From Yersinia alsatica (GTDB lineage: Bacteria > Pseudomonadota > Gammaproteobacteria > Enterobacterales > Enterobacteriaceae), in the NCBI RefSeq assembly GCF_902170305.1, contig NZ_CABHWW010000007.1:1-64000 (forward strand): a DNA stretch of 64,000 bases, written 5' to 3'. Below are positions 33,346 through 43,748 of this stretch, in pieces (the first letter of the stretch is position 1; each line of letters begins with the position of its first letter). Below the pieces are notes generated by a model. That model was not told the DNA's origin, made no database searches, and worked only from the letters and a program-made list of their open reading frames with translations. The position numbers and the translations under genes are program-made.

Positions 33346-35181
33346 ATGTGTGGAATTGTTGGCGCAGTAGCGCAACGTGATATCGCTGAGATTCTGATCG
33401 AAGGTTTACGTCGTCTGGAATACCGTGGCTATGACTCTGCTGGTTTGGCCGTCGTTGATGCTGAAGGCCATTTGACGCGCTTGCGTCGGTTGGGCAAGGT
33501 ACAAGAACTGTCGGATGCTGCTGAAAAGCAAGATCTGCACGGTGGTACCGGCATTGCGCACACCCGCTGGGCCACTCATGGTGCGCCATCTGAGGCGAAT
33601 GCTCACCCGCATGTTTCTGATTATATCTCCGTGGTTCATAACGGCATTATCGAAAATCACGAACCTTTGCGTGAGTTACTGGCGAGCCGTGGCTATAGCT
33701 TCAGCTCTGAAACTGATACTGAAGTTATCGCTCACCTGGTCCATTGGGAACAGCAACAAGGCGGTTCTTTGTTGGAAGTGGTGAAGCGTGTTATCCCACA
33801 ACTGCGTGGCGCATACGGCACTGTGGTGATGGATAGCCGTGACCCAAGCCGCTTGGTTGCCGCTCGTTCAGGTAGCCCATTGGTTATCGGTTGTGGCATT
33901 GGTGAAAACTTTATCGCCTCTGACCAGCTTGCTCTGTTACCTGTTACCCGCCGTTTCATTTTCCTTGAAGAAGGTGATGTGGTTGAAGTGACTCGCCACA
34001 GCGTCAGTATTTTTGACAAACAAGGCAATGCCATTGAGCGTCCGGAAACTGAATCTCAGTTGCAGTACGATGCGGGCGACAAAGGTGTTTATCGCCACTA
34101 CATGCAAAAAGAGATTTATGAGCAGCCAACAGCAATTAAAAATACGTTGGAAGGCCGCTTAAATCACGGAAAAATTGACTTGTCTGAGCTAGGCCCGAAC
34201 GCTGATGCTTTGCTGGCTGATGTCCAACATATTCAAATCATAGCCTGTGGTACTTCTTACAACTCGGGCATGGTTTCACGTTATTGGTTTGAAGCTCTGG
34301 CTGGCGTGCCTTGTGATGTTGAAATTGCCTCTGAATTCCGTTATCGCAAACCTGCGGTGCGCCCGAATAGTCTGTTAATCACGTTGTCACAATCGGGTGA
34401 AACGGCCGATACCTTGGCGGCTTTGCGCTTGTCGAAAGAGCTGGGCTATTTAGGCTCACTGGCAATTTGTAACGTTGCAGGTTCATCATTGGTTCGTGAA
34501 TCAGATTTGGCTCTGATGACCAAAGCCGGGACTGAGATTGGCGTTGCCTCAACCAAAGCTTTTACCACTCAATTGACCGTATTATTGATGTTGGTCGGCC
34601 GTATTGGTTTACTGAAAGGCATTAAGGACGGCTTGAAGCTGGAACAAGAAATTGTTGAAGCATTGCAATCCTTACCTGTCCATATTGAGCAAATGTTGTC
34701 GCTGGATAAAACCATTGAAGCCTTAGCCGAAGGTTTCTCTGATAAGCACAATGCATTGTTCCTGGGTCGCGGTGATCAATACCCGATCGCAATGGAAGGC
34801 GCACTGAAGCTGAAGGAGATTTCTTATATTCATGCTGAAGCTTACGCTGCCGGTGAGTTGAAACACGGCCCATTAGCTTTGATTGATGCCAATATGCCCG
34901 TTATCGTGGTGGCACCTAACAATGAATTATTGGAAAAACTGAAATCCAACATTGAAGAGGTTCGCGCTCGCGGTGGCTTGCTGTATGTGTTTGCTGATGC
35001 AGATGCCGGTTTTACCAACAGCGAAGGGGTTAAGATTGTGCCATTGCCTCATGTTGAAGAGATTATTGCGCCAATTTTCTACACCGTGCCGCTACAGCTA
35101 CTGGCTTACCATGTTGCGCTGATTAAAGGTACTGATGTGGATAAACCACGCAACCTGGCGAAATCGGTAACGGTTGAATAA
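33346..35181 (+). CDS. glmS: Glutamine-fructose-6-phosphate aminotransferase (isomerizing)
   Basis: A 611-residue enzyme (E. coli 609) that makes glucosamine 6-phosphate, the first step to UDP-GlcNAc. The glutaminase nucleophile is Cys2 after Met removal (MCGIVGA), followed by [12 protein letters not shown]. Two SIS domains follow, with CGTSYNSGM and [11 protein letters not shown] binding the sugar. The end is KSVTVE, as in the family. A terminator follows 24 nt after the stop. Confidence 0.98.
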   Translation: MCGIVGAVAQRDIAEILIEGLRRLEYRGYDSAGLAVVDAEGHLTRLRRLGKVQELSDAAEKQDLHGGTGIAHTRWATHGAPSEANAHPHVSDYISVVHNGIIENHEPLRELLASRGYSFSSETDTEVIAHLVHWEQQQGGSLLEVVKRVIPQLRGAYGTVVMDSRDPSRLVAARSGSPLVIGCGIGENFIASDQLALLPVTRRFIFLEEGDVVEVTRHSVSIFDKQGNAIERPETESQLQYDAGDKGVYRHYMQKEIYEQPTAIKNTLEGRLNHGKIDLSELGPNADALLADVQHIQIIACGTSYNSGMVSRYWFEALAGVPCDVEIASEFRYRKPAVRPNSLLITLSQSGETADTLAALRLSKELGYLGSLAICNVAGSSLVRESDLALMTKAGTEIGVASTKAFTTQLTVLLMLVGRIGLLKGIKDGLKLEQEIVEALQSLPVHIEQMLSLDKTIEALAEGFSDKHNALFLGRGDQYPIAMEGALKLKEISYIHAEAYAAGELKHGPLALIDANMPVIVVAPNNELLEKLKSNIEEVRARGGLLYVFADADAGFTNSEGVKIVPLPHVEEIIAPIFYTVPLQLLAYHVALIKGTDVDKPRNLAKSVTVE

Positions 35182-35204
35182 CGCATAACCAGTATCCCAT
35201 GAAT

Positions 35205-35230
35205 AAAAGCCGGCATTTGTCGGCTTTTTT
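35205..35230 (+). terminator. Rho-independent terminator of glmS
   Basis: AAAAGCCG and CGGCTTTT form an 8-bp stem around GCATTTGT, followed by further T residues. Confidence 0.93.
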
Positions 35231-35388
35231 GTCTTTCGCCACTCAGTAATAAATTGTCACTTTCGATGAAAAAATAATCAGGTATTTTGCTGCCTTATAA
35301 ATGATAAAATGAACTTATTCATGAATTAAAGATAAAAAATAACGACTAAGTTTTTGATAATTAATGTTTTTATGGCCGCCCTAATTCC

Positions 35389-35406
35389 TTGTCATATAAC
35401 TGTAAT
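35389..35406 (+). promoter_or_regulatory. Pho box 1 upstream of pstS
   Basis: TTGTCATATAACTGTAAT matches the PhoB consensus CTGTCATAAATCTGTCAC with two clear TGT direct repeats 11 bp apart. Confidence 0.78.
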
Positions 35407-35421
35407 ATTACGTACATTTTT

Positions 35422-35439
35422 CTGTCATTAAACTGTCCT
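35422..35439 (+). promoter_or_regulatory. Pho box 2 at the -35 position of pstS
   Basis: CTGTCATTAAACTGTCCT is a strong PhoB box, 33 bp (three helical turns) from box 1. It replaces a -35 element; a weak -10 (CATACT or TACTTAAT) lies about 17 bp downstream. Confidence 0.85.
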
Positions 35440-35514
35440 ATTTTCCCTCCTGCACCATACTTAATCTGATGAAAACAATTTAGAGTTAATTCTAATATCC
35501 CATTAGGAGGGATT

Positions 35515-36555
35515 ATGAAACTGATGCGTACCACCGTAGCCAGCATTGTGGCAGCGACTTTATCTATGACCACTGTGTCCGCGTTCGCTGCTGCAAGCCT
35601 GACAGGTGCAGGTGCGACATTCCCCGCGCCGGTGTATGCCAAGTGGGCAGATTCTTATCAGAAAGAAACAGGTAACAAAGTTAACTATCAGGGGATCGGT
35701 TCTTCAGGTGGCGTGAAACAAATCATTGCCAATACTGTTGATTTCGGTGCTTCTGATGCGCCATTAGCAGATGACAAATTGGCTGCTGAAGGTTTGTTCC
35801 AATTCCCAACAGTGATTGGCGGTGTGGTGCTAGCCGTGAATATCCCTGGCATTAAGTCCGGTGAGCTAACATTAGATGGTAAAACACTGGGTGATATCTA
35901 CCTGGGCAATGTGAAAAAGTGGAATGACCCGGCGATTGTGAAGCTGAATCCGGGCGTTAAACTACCTGATCAAAATATTGCTGTCGTACGTCGTGCTGAT
36001 GGTTCCGGTACTTCATTCGTGTTCACCAGCTATCTGGCTAAAGTGAATGCAGACTGGAAAGAAAAAGTGGGCGCGGGCTCTACTGTTAACTGGCCAACAG
36101 GTTTGGGCGGTAAAGGTAACGATGGTATTGCCGCATTCGTTCAACGTCTGCCAGGTGCTATTGGCTACGTAGAATATGCCTATGCCAAACAGAATAATCT
36201 GGCTTACACCAAACTGATTTCTGCTGATGGGAAACCAGTGAGCCCGACTGAGCACAGCTTTAGCTCTGCGGCAAAAGGTGTAGACTGGAGCAAAACATTC
36301 GCTCAAGATTTGACCAATCAAAAAGGTGATGATGTATGGCCAATTACATCAACAACGTTCATTTTGATGCACAAAGAGCAGAAAAATCCTGCTAGCGGCA
36401 CTGAAGTGCTGAAGTTCTTTGATTGGGCCTATAAAAACGGCGCTAAACAAGCTAACGCACTGGATTACGCAACATTACCAGATGAAGTTGTAGAGCAAGT
36501 GCGTGCAGCCTGGAAAACTCAGATTAAAGACAGCAGCGGTAAGCCACTGTTCTGA
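35515..36555 (+). CDS. pstS: Phosphate-binding periplasmic protein
   Basis: A 346-residue substrate-binding protein, the E. coli length. The signal peptide ends near [13 protein letters not shown] (residue 25). The conserved mature regions [25 protein letters not shown] and [15 protein letters not shown] bind phosphate. It is the first gene of pstSCAB-phoU, under two Pho boxes. A hairpin after the gene may favour its higher expression over the membrane genes. Confidence 0.98.
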   Translation: MKLMRTTVASIVAATLSMTTVSAFAAASLTGAGATFPAPVYAKWADSYQKETGNKVNYQGIGSSGGVKQIIANTVDFGASDAPLADDKLAAEGLFQFPTVIGGVVLAVNIPGIKSGELTLDGKTLGDIYLGNVKKWNDPAIVKLNPGVKLPDQNIAVVRRADGSGTSFVFTSYLAKVNADWKEKVGAGSTVNWPTGLGGKGNDGIAAFVQRLPGAIGYVEYAYAKQNNLAYTKLISADGKPVSPTEHSFSSAAKGVDWSKTFAQDLTNQKGDDVWPITSTTFILMHKEQKNPASGTEVLKFFDWAYKNGAKQANALDYATLPDEVVEQVRAAWKTQIKDSSGKPLF

Positions 36556-36625
36556 TTGAATACAGTTTGCGTTCGATGCTTTTGCTCCAATAAGTGATTT
36601 ATACAAGATTGGTTTAATCAATTGC

Positions 36626-36647
36626 TCCCTCCCTATTTGGGGAGGGA
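36626..36647 (+). other. Hairpin between pstS and pstC
   Basis: TCCCTCCC and GGGAGGGA form an 8-bp GC-rich stem. No T run follows on the plus strand, so it is probably a 3'-protecting or partial-termination structure for the pstS message. Confidence 0.65.
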
Positions 36648-36674
36648 AATAATACCCCGATGAGAAGAGAGTCT

Positions 36675-37631
36675 ATGGCTGCTTATAAGCCGACGATCAA
36701 AGCACCGAGTAAATACGGTGACATCATTTTCAGTGCGCTGGTTAAGCTGGCAGCGCTGATTACCCTATTTATGTTGGGCGGCATAATCGTTTCATTGATT
36801 GTGGCTTCCTGGCCAAGTATCGAAAAGTTTGGTTTTGCTTTCCTGTGGACCAAAGAGTGGGATCCTCCGGCTGAGCAGTTCGGTGCATTGGTGCCAATTT
36901 ACGGCACAATTGTGACCTCTGTTATTGCCTTGCTCATTGCGGTTCCCGTCAGTTTTGGTATTGCCCTGTTCCTGACTGAGTTAGCACCAAACTGGTTAAA
37001 ACGCCCACTGGGTGTGGCTATTGAGTTACTGGCGGCAATCCCAAGTATTGTTTACGGTATGTGGGGTTTGTTTGTATTCGCTCCCCTCTTTGCCCGTTAT
37101 TTTCAAGAGCCTGTCGGTAACGTGATGTCCGGTATCCCCATTGTTGGTGTGCTGTTCTCAGGCCCAGCATTCGGTATTGGTATTCTGGCCGCCGGTGTCA
37201 TCTTAGCCATCATGATTATTCCTTACATTGCGGCAGTGATGCGCGATGTGTTTGAACAAACCCCAGTAATGATGAAAGAGTCGGCTTACGGTATTGGCTG
37301 CACCACTTGGGAAGTTATCTGGCGCATTGTGCTGCCTTATACCAAAAATGGTGTTATTGGTGGCGTGATGTTGGGGCTGGGTCGTGCATTGGGTGAAACC
37401 ATGGCGGTGACCTTTATTATCGGTAATACCTACCAGCTCGACAGCTTCTCGCTGTTTATGCCGGGCAACAGTATTACTTCCGCGCTGGCGAATGAATTTG
37501 CTGAAGCTGAGTCCGGCTTGCATACCGCCGCGTTGATGGAGTTGGGTCTGATCTTGTTCGTCATTACCTTTATTGTACTGGCTTTATCTAAGCTTATGAT
37601 TCTGCGTCTGGCTAAGAAAGAGGGGCGCTAA
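36675..37631 (+). CDS. pstC: Phosphate ABC transporter permease PstC
   Basis: A 318-residue inner-membrane permease (E. coli 319) with six hydrophobic segments and the ATPase-contact loop [20 protein letters not shown]. The start is ATG 36675 (MAAYKP), matching the E. coli N-terminus; an in-frame ATG five codons earlier (36660) is less likely. The gap to pstA is 1 nt. Confidence 0.97.
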   Translation: MAAYKPTIKAPSKYGDIIFSALVKLAALITLFMLGGIIVSLIVASWPSIEKFGFAFLWTKEWDPPAEQFGALVPIYGTIVTSVIALLIAVPVSFGIALFLTELAPNWLKRPLGVAIELLAAIPSIVYGMWGLFVFAPLFARYFQEPVGNVMSGIPIVGVLFSGPAFGIGILAAGVILAIMIIPYIAAVMRDVFEQTPVMMKESAYGIGCTTWEVIWRIVLPYTKNGVIGGVMLGLGRALGETMAVTFIIGNTYQLDSFSLFMPGNSITSALANEFAEAESGLHTAALMELGLILFVITFIVLALSKLMILRLAKKEGR

Positions 37632-37632
37632 G

Positions 37633-38520
37633 ATGGCAACGATGGATATGCGAAGTGATGCGACGCTGTTAGAAACCCGCCGTAAAAAGCAGGCTTGGCG
37701 GCGTCAAAAGAACCGGATTGCCTTAATACTTTCAATGGCAACCATGGCATTTGGCTTGTTTTGGTTAGTGTGGATTTTATTCTCTACAGTGACCAAAGGT
37801 ATCGACGGCATGTCTTTGGCACTGTTTACCGAGATGACGCCGCCACCGAATACCGCGGGTGGGGGGTTAGCCAATGCCATTGCCGGGAGTGGCCTATTAA
37901 TTCTGTGGGCGACAGTCATTGGTACCCCACTGGGTATCATGGCAGGGATTTATCTGGCCGAATATGGTCGCAAATCCTGGCTGGCGGAAATTACCCGCTT
38001 TATCAACGATATTTTGTTATCCGCGCCCTCCATCGTGGTCGGCCTGTTTGTGTACACCATTGTCGTGGCCAAGATGGAGCACTTCTCCGGTTGGGCAGGG
38101 GTGATTGCTCTGGCGCTGTTACAGGTGCCGATTGTTATTCGTACCACCGAGAATATGCTGAAACTGGTGCCCGATAGCTTGCGAGAAGCGGCTTATGCAT
38201 TAGGGACACCAAAGTGGCGCATGATATCGGCTATTACTTTGAAAGCCTCAATCTCCGGCATTCTGACCGGCATTTTGCTGGCGGTGGCGCGTATTGCGGG
38301 CGAAACAGCACCATTGCTGTTCACCTCGCTTTCCAATCAGTTCTGGAGTACCGACCTGAGCCGGCCTATCGCCAACTTACCGGTCACCATATTTAAGTTT
38401 GCCATGAGCCCGTTTGTTGAATGGCAACAACTGGCATGGGCAGGGGTGCTGCTGATTACCCTGTGCGTACTGTTACTGAATATTCTGGCTCGGGTTGTTT
38501 TCGCGAAGAAAAAGCATTGA
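37633..38520 (+). CDS. pstA: Phosphate ABC transporter permease PstA
   Basis: A 295-residue permease (E. coli 296). A charged cytoplasmic N-terminus ([15 protein letters not shown]) precedes six membrane segments; the coupling loop is [19 protein letters not shown]. It pairs with PstC. A 100-nt gap follows before pstB. Confidence 0.97.
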   Translation: MATMDMRSDATLLETRRKKQAWRRQKNRIALILSMATMAFGLFWLVWILFSTVTKGIDGMSLALFTEMTPPPNTAGGGLANAIAGSGLLILWATVIGTPLGIMAGIYLAEYGRKSWLAEITRFINDILLSAPSIVVGLFVYTIVVAKMEHFSGWAGVIALALLQVPIVIRTTENMLKLVPDSLREAAYALGTPKWRMISAITLKASISGILTGILLAVARIAGETAPLLFTSLSNQFWSTDLSRPIANLPVTIFKFAMSPFVEWQQLAWAGVLLITLCVLLLNILARVVFAKKKH

Positions 38521-38605
38521 TTGGCTGAGAGAACATCAGCAATAAGTCATGAAAATACCGATTCGCCAATAAATTCCAAAATGCTGCTCCGGCGGCATTG
38601 GCTAA

Positions 38606-39397
<792 letters not shown>

Positions 39398-39451
39398 TGG
39401 CTTTGGAGCCGATCACATTCATTTCGCCTACTTATACGTACGGGAAGTATC

Positions 39452-40174
39452 ATGGATAACCTGAATCTTAATAAACATATTTCCGGCCAGTTCAATGCCG
39501 AACTCGAGCATATCCGCACCCAAGTGTTAACCATGGGCGGGCTGGTGGAACAACAATTATCTGACGCGATCACCGCAATGCATAATCAGGACGGTGAATT
39601 AGCAAAGCAGGTTATTGCTGGCGATAAAAAGGTCAATATGATGGAAGTGGCCATTGATGAAGCTTGTGTGCGCATCATTGCCAAACGTCAGCCAACAGCT
39701 AGCGACTTGCGCTTGGTAATGGCGATCATCAAGACTATTTCTGAATTAGAGCGTATTGGTGATGTGGCGGATAAAATTTGCCGCACAGCGCTGGAAAAGT
39801 TCTCCCATCAGCACCAACCTTTATTGGTCAGTCTGGAGTCTTTGGGCCGTCATACTGTACAGATGCTGCATGATGTTCTGGATGCTTTTGCCCGTATGGA
39901 TTTAGATGAAGCCATCCGGATTTATCGTGAAGATAGGAAAGTTGACCAAGAATATGAAGGCATAGTGCGCCAGTTGATGACTTATATGATGGAAGATCCG
40001 CGCACCATACCCAGCGTATTGACGGCACTGTTCTGCGCTCGCTCAATTGAACGTATTGGGGATCGCTGCCAGAATATTTGTGAATTCATTTTCTACTTCG
40101 TCAAAGGGCAAGATTTCCGCCACCTTGGTGGTGATGATTTAGAGAAACTGCTTTCGAGTAAGACTGAAAAATAA
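39452..40174 (+). CDS. phoU: Phosphate signalling protein PhoU
   Basis: A 240-residue cytoplasmic protein (E. coli 241) of two three-helix PhoU domains, each with a metal-binding E/D-x-x-x-D-type patch: [12 protein letters not shown] (about 92-103) and [12 protein letters not shown] (about 196-207). It keeps PhoR inactive when phosphate is plentiful. It is the last gene of the operon, with a hairpin 6 nt after the stop. Confidence 0.97.
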   Translation: MDNLNLNKHISGQFNAELEHIRTQVLTMGGLVEQQLSDAITAMHNQDGELAKQVIAGDKKVNMMEVAIDEACVRIIAKRQPTASDLRLVMAIIKTISELERIGDVADKICRTALEKFSHQHQPLLVSLESLGRHTVQMLHDVLDAFARMDLDEAIRIYREDRKVDQEYEGIVRQLMTYMMEDPRTIPSVLTALFCARSIERIGDRCQNICEFIFYFVKGQDFRHLGGDDLEKLLSSKTEK

Positions 40175-40180
40175 CGACTT

Positions 40181-40215
40181 CCCCAATCAGGTTGAGCATT
40201 TATGCTTGATTGGGG
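40181..40215 (+). terminator. Hairpin terminator after phoU
   Basis: CCCCAATCA and TGATTGGGG form a 9-bp stem with an inner AGCAT/ATGCT helix. Only a weak T-rich tail follows (CCGCTTTATT). Confidence 0.65.
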
Positions 40216-40358
40216 CCGCTTTATTAACATCCTCCCTCAGGTATTAACCCCACTTTTATTCTCCTTATCCGTTAGTTTTACATCCGTTTATATTTCACCC
40301 TCCATTGATTGCCATAATACCAAGGTCTTATTTAATTGTTTCACACTGGGCGGGATGA

Positions 40359-41033
40359 GTGAATATAAGTCTATATAGGCCAAATAATATTGCACTTAGC
40401 CTGTTCTGGGTGCTATGGACTACATGTTTGGTTGGCTATATCGCCTACAATTTGTTTTTTTATCTTCTTCTTGCCCCGACTTTATTCCTCATTTTCATAC
40501 TGATAAATATTATGTTTAAAAAGAAATCAAGTAACCATGAAAAGGTATCACCGGTGACTCATTCTCCTCTAAATACTGCCGCGCCAATCTCTAATCCTCC
40601 CTCTGATACCGCGAAGACAAATACCATTATCGCCGTGGGTACAAAATTAAACGGCGACATTACCCTTGATGGCGATATTCAAATTTATGGCGTGGTAATC
40701 GGTGATATTGCTGTTACTGACGGCACAATTAGATTGATGCGCAGTGGCCATATTGAAGGGAATTTAACCGCACCGCATATTACGGTCGATGGGCGTATTG
40801 ATGGGGTTTGTGTTTCCCAGCATCTGGAAATTTTAGAGAATGGCCGTTTAAATGGCATTGTAAAAGGCGGTAATTTCTCCATCAAAAAAGGCGGTATCTT
40901 CATTGGTCAGTCAGAGATTGCTGACGAGTCTGTGGCTCAACCCAAGAGTAAAATAAAACCTGCTGAGGTCGTTAATCTTAAAAAGATAGTCCCCGAAACA
41001 GACACAGCTGAAGTTAACGGGAGCAGTAAATAA
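40359..41033 (+). CDS. Membrane-anchored bactofilin-like protein
   Basis: A 224-residue protein. Two hydrophobic segments (about residues 11-28 and 33-54) are followed by a basic, proline/serine-rich linker. A bactofilin (DUF583) beta-helix core spans about 90-190, with repeats such as LNGDITLDGDIQIYGVVIGD and RSGHIEGNLTAPHITVDGRI. Bactofilins polymerise without nucleotide and scaffold cell-shape or wall enzymes. The N-terminal membrane anchor is less common. The start is GTG 40359, the only one that includes the hydrophobic segments; ATG 40512 would give a soluble form. There is no obvious operon partner. An NlpC/P60 wall enzyme lies 2.7 kb downstream. Confidence 0.82.
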   Translation: MNISLYRPNNIALSLFWVLWTTCLVGYIAYNLFFYLLLAPTLFLIFILINIMFKKKSSNHEKVSPVTHSPLNTAAPISNPPSDTAKTNTIIAVGTKLNGDITLDGDIQIYGVVIGDIAVTDGTIRLMRSGHIEGNLTAPHITVDGRIDGVCVSQHLEILENGRLNGIVKGGNFSIKKGGIFIGQSEIADESVAQPKSKIKPAEVVNLKKIVPETDTAEVNGSSK

Positions 41034-41144
41034 TTCACTGAGATTAATTGGTTATAAATATATCGTTTTATATTATTTCCTGACCTAACGCCGAATTGCT
41101 AGCTTACACACATCGCAATATCTTAATCCTGTTAGGAGCTTTCA

Positions 41145-41999
41145 ATGAAGCAATCTCTATCCACGAAACAAACGGCTTTGGCATTAACGTTGTTAGCCGG
41201 TTTGGCGACACTTTCTGGTGCGGCTCATGCTGATAAACTGGATGATATCAAGCAAGCTGGAGTGGTGCGGATTGCTGTTTTCGATAGCAACCCACCGTTT
41301 GGTTATATTGACCCACAGACTAAAAAGCTGGTGGGATATGACGTGGATGTGGCAAATGCCATTGCTAAAGATTTAGGTGTCAAAGTTGAATTACGCGCCA
41401 CCAACCCGGCTAACCGTATTCCATTGCTGACAGCTAAAAAAGTGGATCTGATTGCTGCCAACTTCACCATTACCGATGAGCGCGCCAAAGAAGTGAACTT
41501 CAGTCTGCCTTATTTTGCTACCGGGCAGAAATTTATCGCCCATAAAGGCGTGCTAAAAACACCGGAAGACATCGGTAAGTTACGTATCGGTGCGGATAAA
41601 GGCACCGTACAGGAAATAACCCTGCGTGAGCATTATCCAACAGCTAAAGTTATTTCCTATGATGATACGCCGCTGGCATTTACTGCCCTGCGTAATGGGA
41701 ATGTGCAGGCAATCACTCAAGATGATGCCAAATTAGTGGGTTTGTTGGGTAATCTGCCAGAGGCACAAAAAGCTGATTTTGAAATCTCGCCATTCAGCAT
41801 TACCAAAGAGTATCAAGGTGTCGGTATTCCTAAAGGTGAAGATCGTTTAACCGCCAGTGTGAATGAGACACTGGTTAAGCTGGAAAAAGACGGTGAAGCC
41901 GCGAAGATTTATGACCGCTGGTTTGGCCCGGCAACCAACGCAGCTCAGCCACGTGGCGACTTTAAATTTGCGCCATTGGATCAACAGCCTAAAGCGTGA
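41145..41999 (+). CDS. Amino-acid ABC transporter substrate-binding protein (family 3)
   Basis: A 284-residue periplasmic protein with a signal peptide ending at GAAHA-DKLDDIK (about residue 29). The SBP_bac_3 fold is visible in VRIAVFDSNPPFGYID, ATNPANRIPLLTAKKVDLI and the GADKGTVQE segment. Polar amino acids such as glutamate or aspartate are the likely ligands of this subfamily, but specificity cannot be read here. Two permease genes follow after a terminator-like hairpin. Confidence 0.9.
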   Translation: MKQSLSTKQTALALTLLAGLATLSGAAHADKLDDIKQAGVVRIAVFDSNPPFGYIDPQTKKLVGYDVDVANAIAKDLGVKVELRATNPANRIPLLTAKKVDLIAANFTITDERAKEVNFSLPYFATGQKFIAHKGVLKTPEDIGKLRIGADKGTVQEITLREHYPTAKVISYDDTPLAFTALRNGNVQAITQDDAKLVGLLGNLPEAQKADFEISPFSITKEYQGVGIPKGEDRLTASVNETLVKLEKDGEAAKIYDRWFGPATNAAQPRGDFKFAPLDQQPKA

Positions 42000-42022
42000 T
42001 CAGTGTTGAAATGAGAAGACAT

Positions 42023-42052
42023 AAGCCCTGCATTCATCATAATGCGGGGCTG
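42023..42052 (+). terminator. Attenuator-like hairpin between binding-protein and permease genes
   Basis: AGCCCTGCATT and AATGCGGGGCT pair over 11 positions with one G-U, followed by GTTTGCTTT. The position suggests partial termination so that the binding protein exceeds the permeases. Confidence 0.7.
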
Positions 42053-42077
42053 TTTGCTTTAAAGCTGATAGGAAAAT

Positions 42078-42815
42078 ATGAATCTACATCATCTCACTGA
42101 TTGGCTGCTGGCCCCGCAATATCTCAGCTGGTTGTGGGACGGATTTCTACTGACATTGTGGATTTCTGCCTGCACGGTGGTCGCTGCCACACTCTTGGGT
42201 TTTCTGCTGGCGGCGGCCAGAGACAGTGAGCTCAAAGCGTTGCAGTGGTTTGCTATTGGTTACAGCACGCTATTTCGCAATACTCCGCTGCTAATCCAAC
42301 TGTTCTTTTGGTACTTTGCGGCGAGTCAATTTTTACCCGCCTCTTGGATACCCTGGCTGAATACTCCCCATGAAATCAATGTGTTCGGGTTAACTCTGAG
42401 CTGGCCTTCATTTGAGTTTTTAGCCGGTTTTATCGGGCTAACGCTTTATTCCACGGCATTTATTGCTGAGGAGTTGCGCTCTGGGATTAGCGGAGTGGCA
42501 AAAGGGCAAAAATATGCTGCCCATGCTTTGGGGCTTACCGGGTGGCAATCCATGCGCCATGTCGTCTTGCCACAAGCACTGAAAATCGCGCTGCCGCCAT
42601 TGCTTGGTCAATACATGAATATTATTAAAAATTCATCATTAGCCATGGCGATTGGTGTGGCCGAGCTTTCATATGCATCACGTCAGGTTGAGACGGAAAC
42701 ATTGCGGACATTCCAGGCATTTGGTGTGGCAACAGTGTTGTATATCGCGATTATTGCGCTGATTGAAGCCTGGGGTATGTGGCGTCAACAGCGAACCGCA
42801 ATCAGGGGGCACTGA
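42078..42815 (+). CDS. Amino-acid ABC transporter permease (HisM/GltJ type)
   Basis: A 245-residue permease with about five membrane segments. The HisMQ-type start SWLWDGFLLTLWISACTVVA and the EAA loop SGISGVAKGQKYAAHALGLT, which binds the ATPase, are present. It forms a heterodimer with the next gene, 1 nt downstream. No ABC ATPase gene lies in this cluster. Confidence 0.92.
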   Translation: MNLHHLTDWLLAPQYLSWLWDGFLLTLWISACTVVAATLLGFLLAAARDSELKALQWFAIGYSTLFRNTPLLIQLFFWYFAASQFLPASWIPWLNTPHEINVFGLTLSWPSFEFLAGFIGLTLYSTAFIAEELRSGISGVAKGQKYAAHALGLTGWQSMRHVVLPQALKIALPPLLGQYMNIIKNSSLAMAIGVAELSYASRQVETETLRTFQAFGVATVLYIAIIALIEAWGMWRQQRTAIRGH

Positions 42816-42816
42816 A

Positions 42817-43563
42817 ATGGATTTTACCATTATCGCCGATAACTGGCGTTATCTGCTGTGGGGGACTTTCCCTGATGGCCCCTTGGGGGGCGCGGCATTA
42901 ACCTTGCTGATAAGCCTCATGGCTGGGGTCGCATCGGCTATATTAGGCACTCTTTTTGGGGTCTTGCTGGCGATGTCTCGCGGTGTTTGGGCTGGCATCT
43001 TAGCTGCTGTTTTAGGCTTTTTCCGGGCAATTCCGGTGATAATGCTGATTTTTTGGACTTACTTCCTGCTGCCAATTGTATTTGGTGTGGATATCCCAGA
43101 AATCACTACCGTGGTGTGCGCGCTGGCATTGATTGCTTCAGCCTACTTAGCCCATGCAGTAAAAGCAGGCATTGTCGCTATCGGGGCGGGTCAATGGCAA
43201 GCAGGCCTATCGCTAGGCTTCAATCGCTGGCAAGTATTGTGGTTTGTGATCTTGCCACAAGCACTGCGCATGATGGTGCCGTCATTTATTAATCAATGGA
43301 TTTCCTTAATTAAAGATACTTCATTGGCTTATATCGTCGGGGTCAATGAACTGACGTTTTTGGCCACTCAGGTTAATAATCGCAGCATGGTTTACCCGAT
43401 GGAAGTTTTCCTGTTTGTGGCACTTATCTATTTTGTCTTATGTCTGGCGTTGGATCTGCTGGCAAATGGCCTTAATCGTCGGTTTAGCCCACAACATGTA
43501 ATTAAGAAGCAAAATACCATCAAACGGTTATTAACCGGCAATTCAAAAGTAATGCCTATCTAA
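42817..43563 (+). CDS. Amino-acid ABC transporter permease (HisQ/GltK type)
   Basis: A 248-residue permease with the coupling segment AGIVAIGAGQWQAGLSLGFN and FRAIPVIMLIFWTYFLLP. The start is ATG 42817 behind CAGGGGG; the same frame is open further upstream inside the preceding permease, but that part is not family-like. A large inverted repeat closes the unit. The missing ATPase must come from elsewhere, for example a GltL-like protein. Confidence 0.92.
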   Translation: MDFTIIADNWRYLLWGTFPDGPLGGAALTLLISLMAGVASAILGTLFGVLLAMSRGVWAGILAAVLGFFRAIPVIMLIFWTYFLLPIVFGVDIPEITTVVCALALIASAYLAHAVKAGIVAIGAGQWQAGLSLGFNRWQVLWFVILPQALRMMVPSFINQWISLIKDTSLAYIVGVNELTFLATQVNNRSMVYPMEVFLFVALIYFVLCLALDLLANGLNRRFSPQHVIKKQNTIKRLLTGNSKVMPI

Positions 43564-43584
43564 GAAATGCTACCAGATTTTAAT

Positions 43585-43634
43585 AAATGATAATCATCAT
43601 GGAGATAATAATTTCCATGATGATTATCATTTTT
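43585..43634. terminator. Perfect 19-bp inverted repeat after the permease genes
   Basis: The arms 43585-43603 and 43614-43632 are exact reverse complements around a 10-nt loop, ending in TTTTT. A bidirectional terminator is most likely. The arm contains AATGATAATCATCATGG, which is Fur-box-like by chance or design. Confidence 0.7.
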
Positions 43635-43748
43635 GTGAATTTCACTTGATAAATAAATATTAGCTAAATGAAATAAGAATAGAATTTGCGTTGCCCAGAA
43701 AATTCTTATAGTAAGGTAAATTGGTTTTTACATTACAGGGATGCAGCA

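Noticed and set aside
43585-43603. Fur box in the left arm of the inverted repeat
   Set aside because: The GATAATCAT resemblance follows from one arm of a perfect terminator-like hairpin; there is no promoter evidence.
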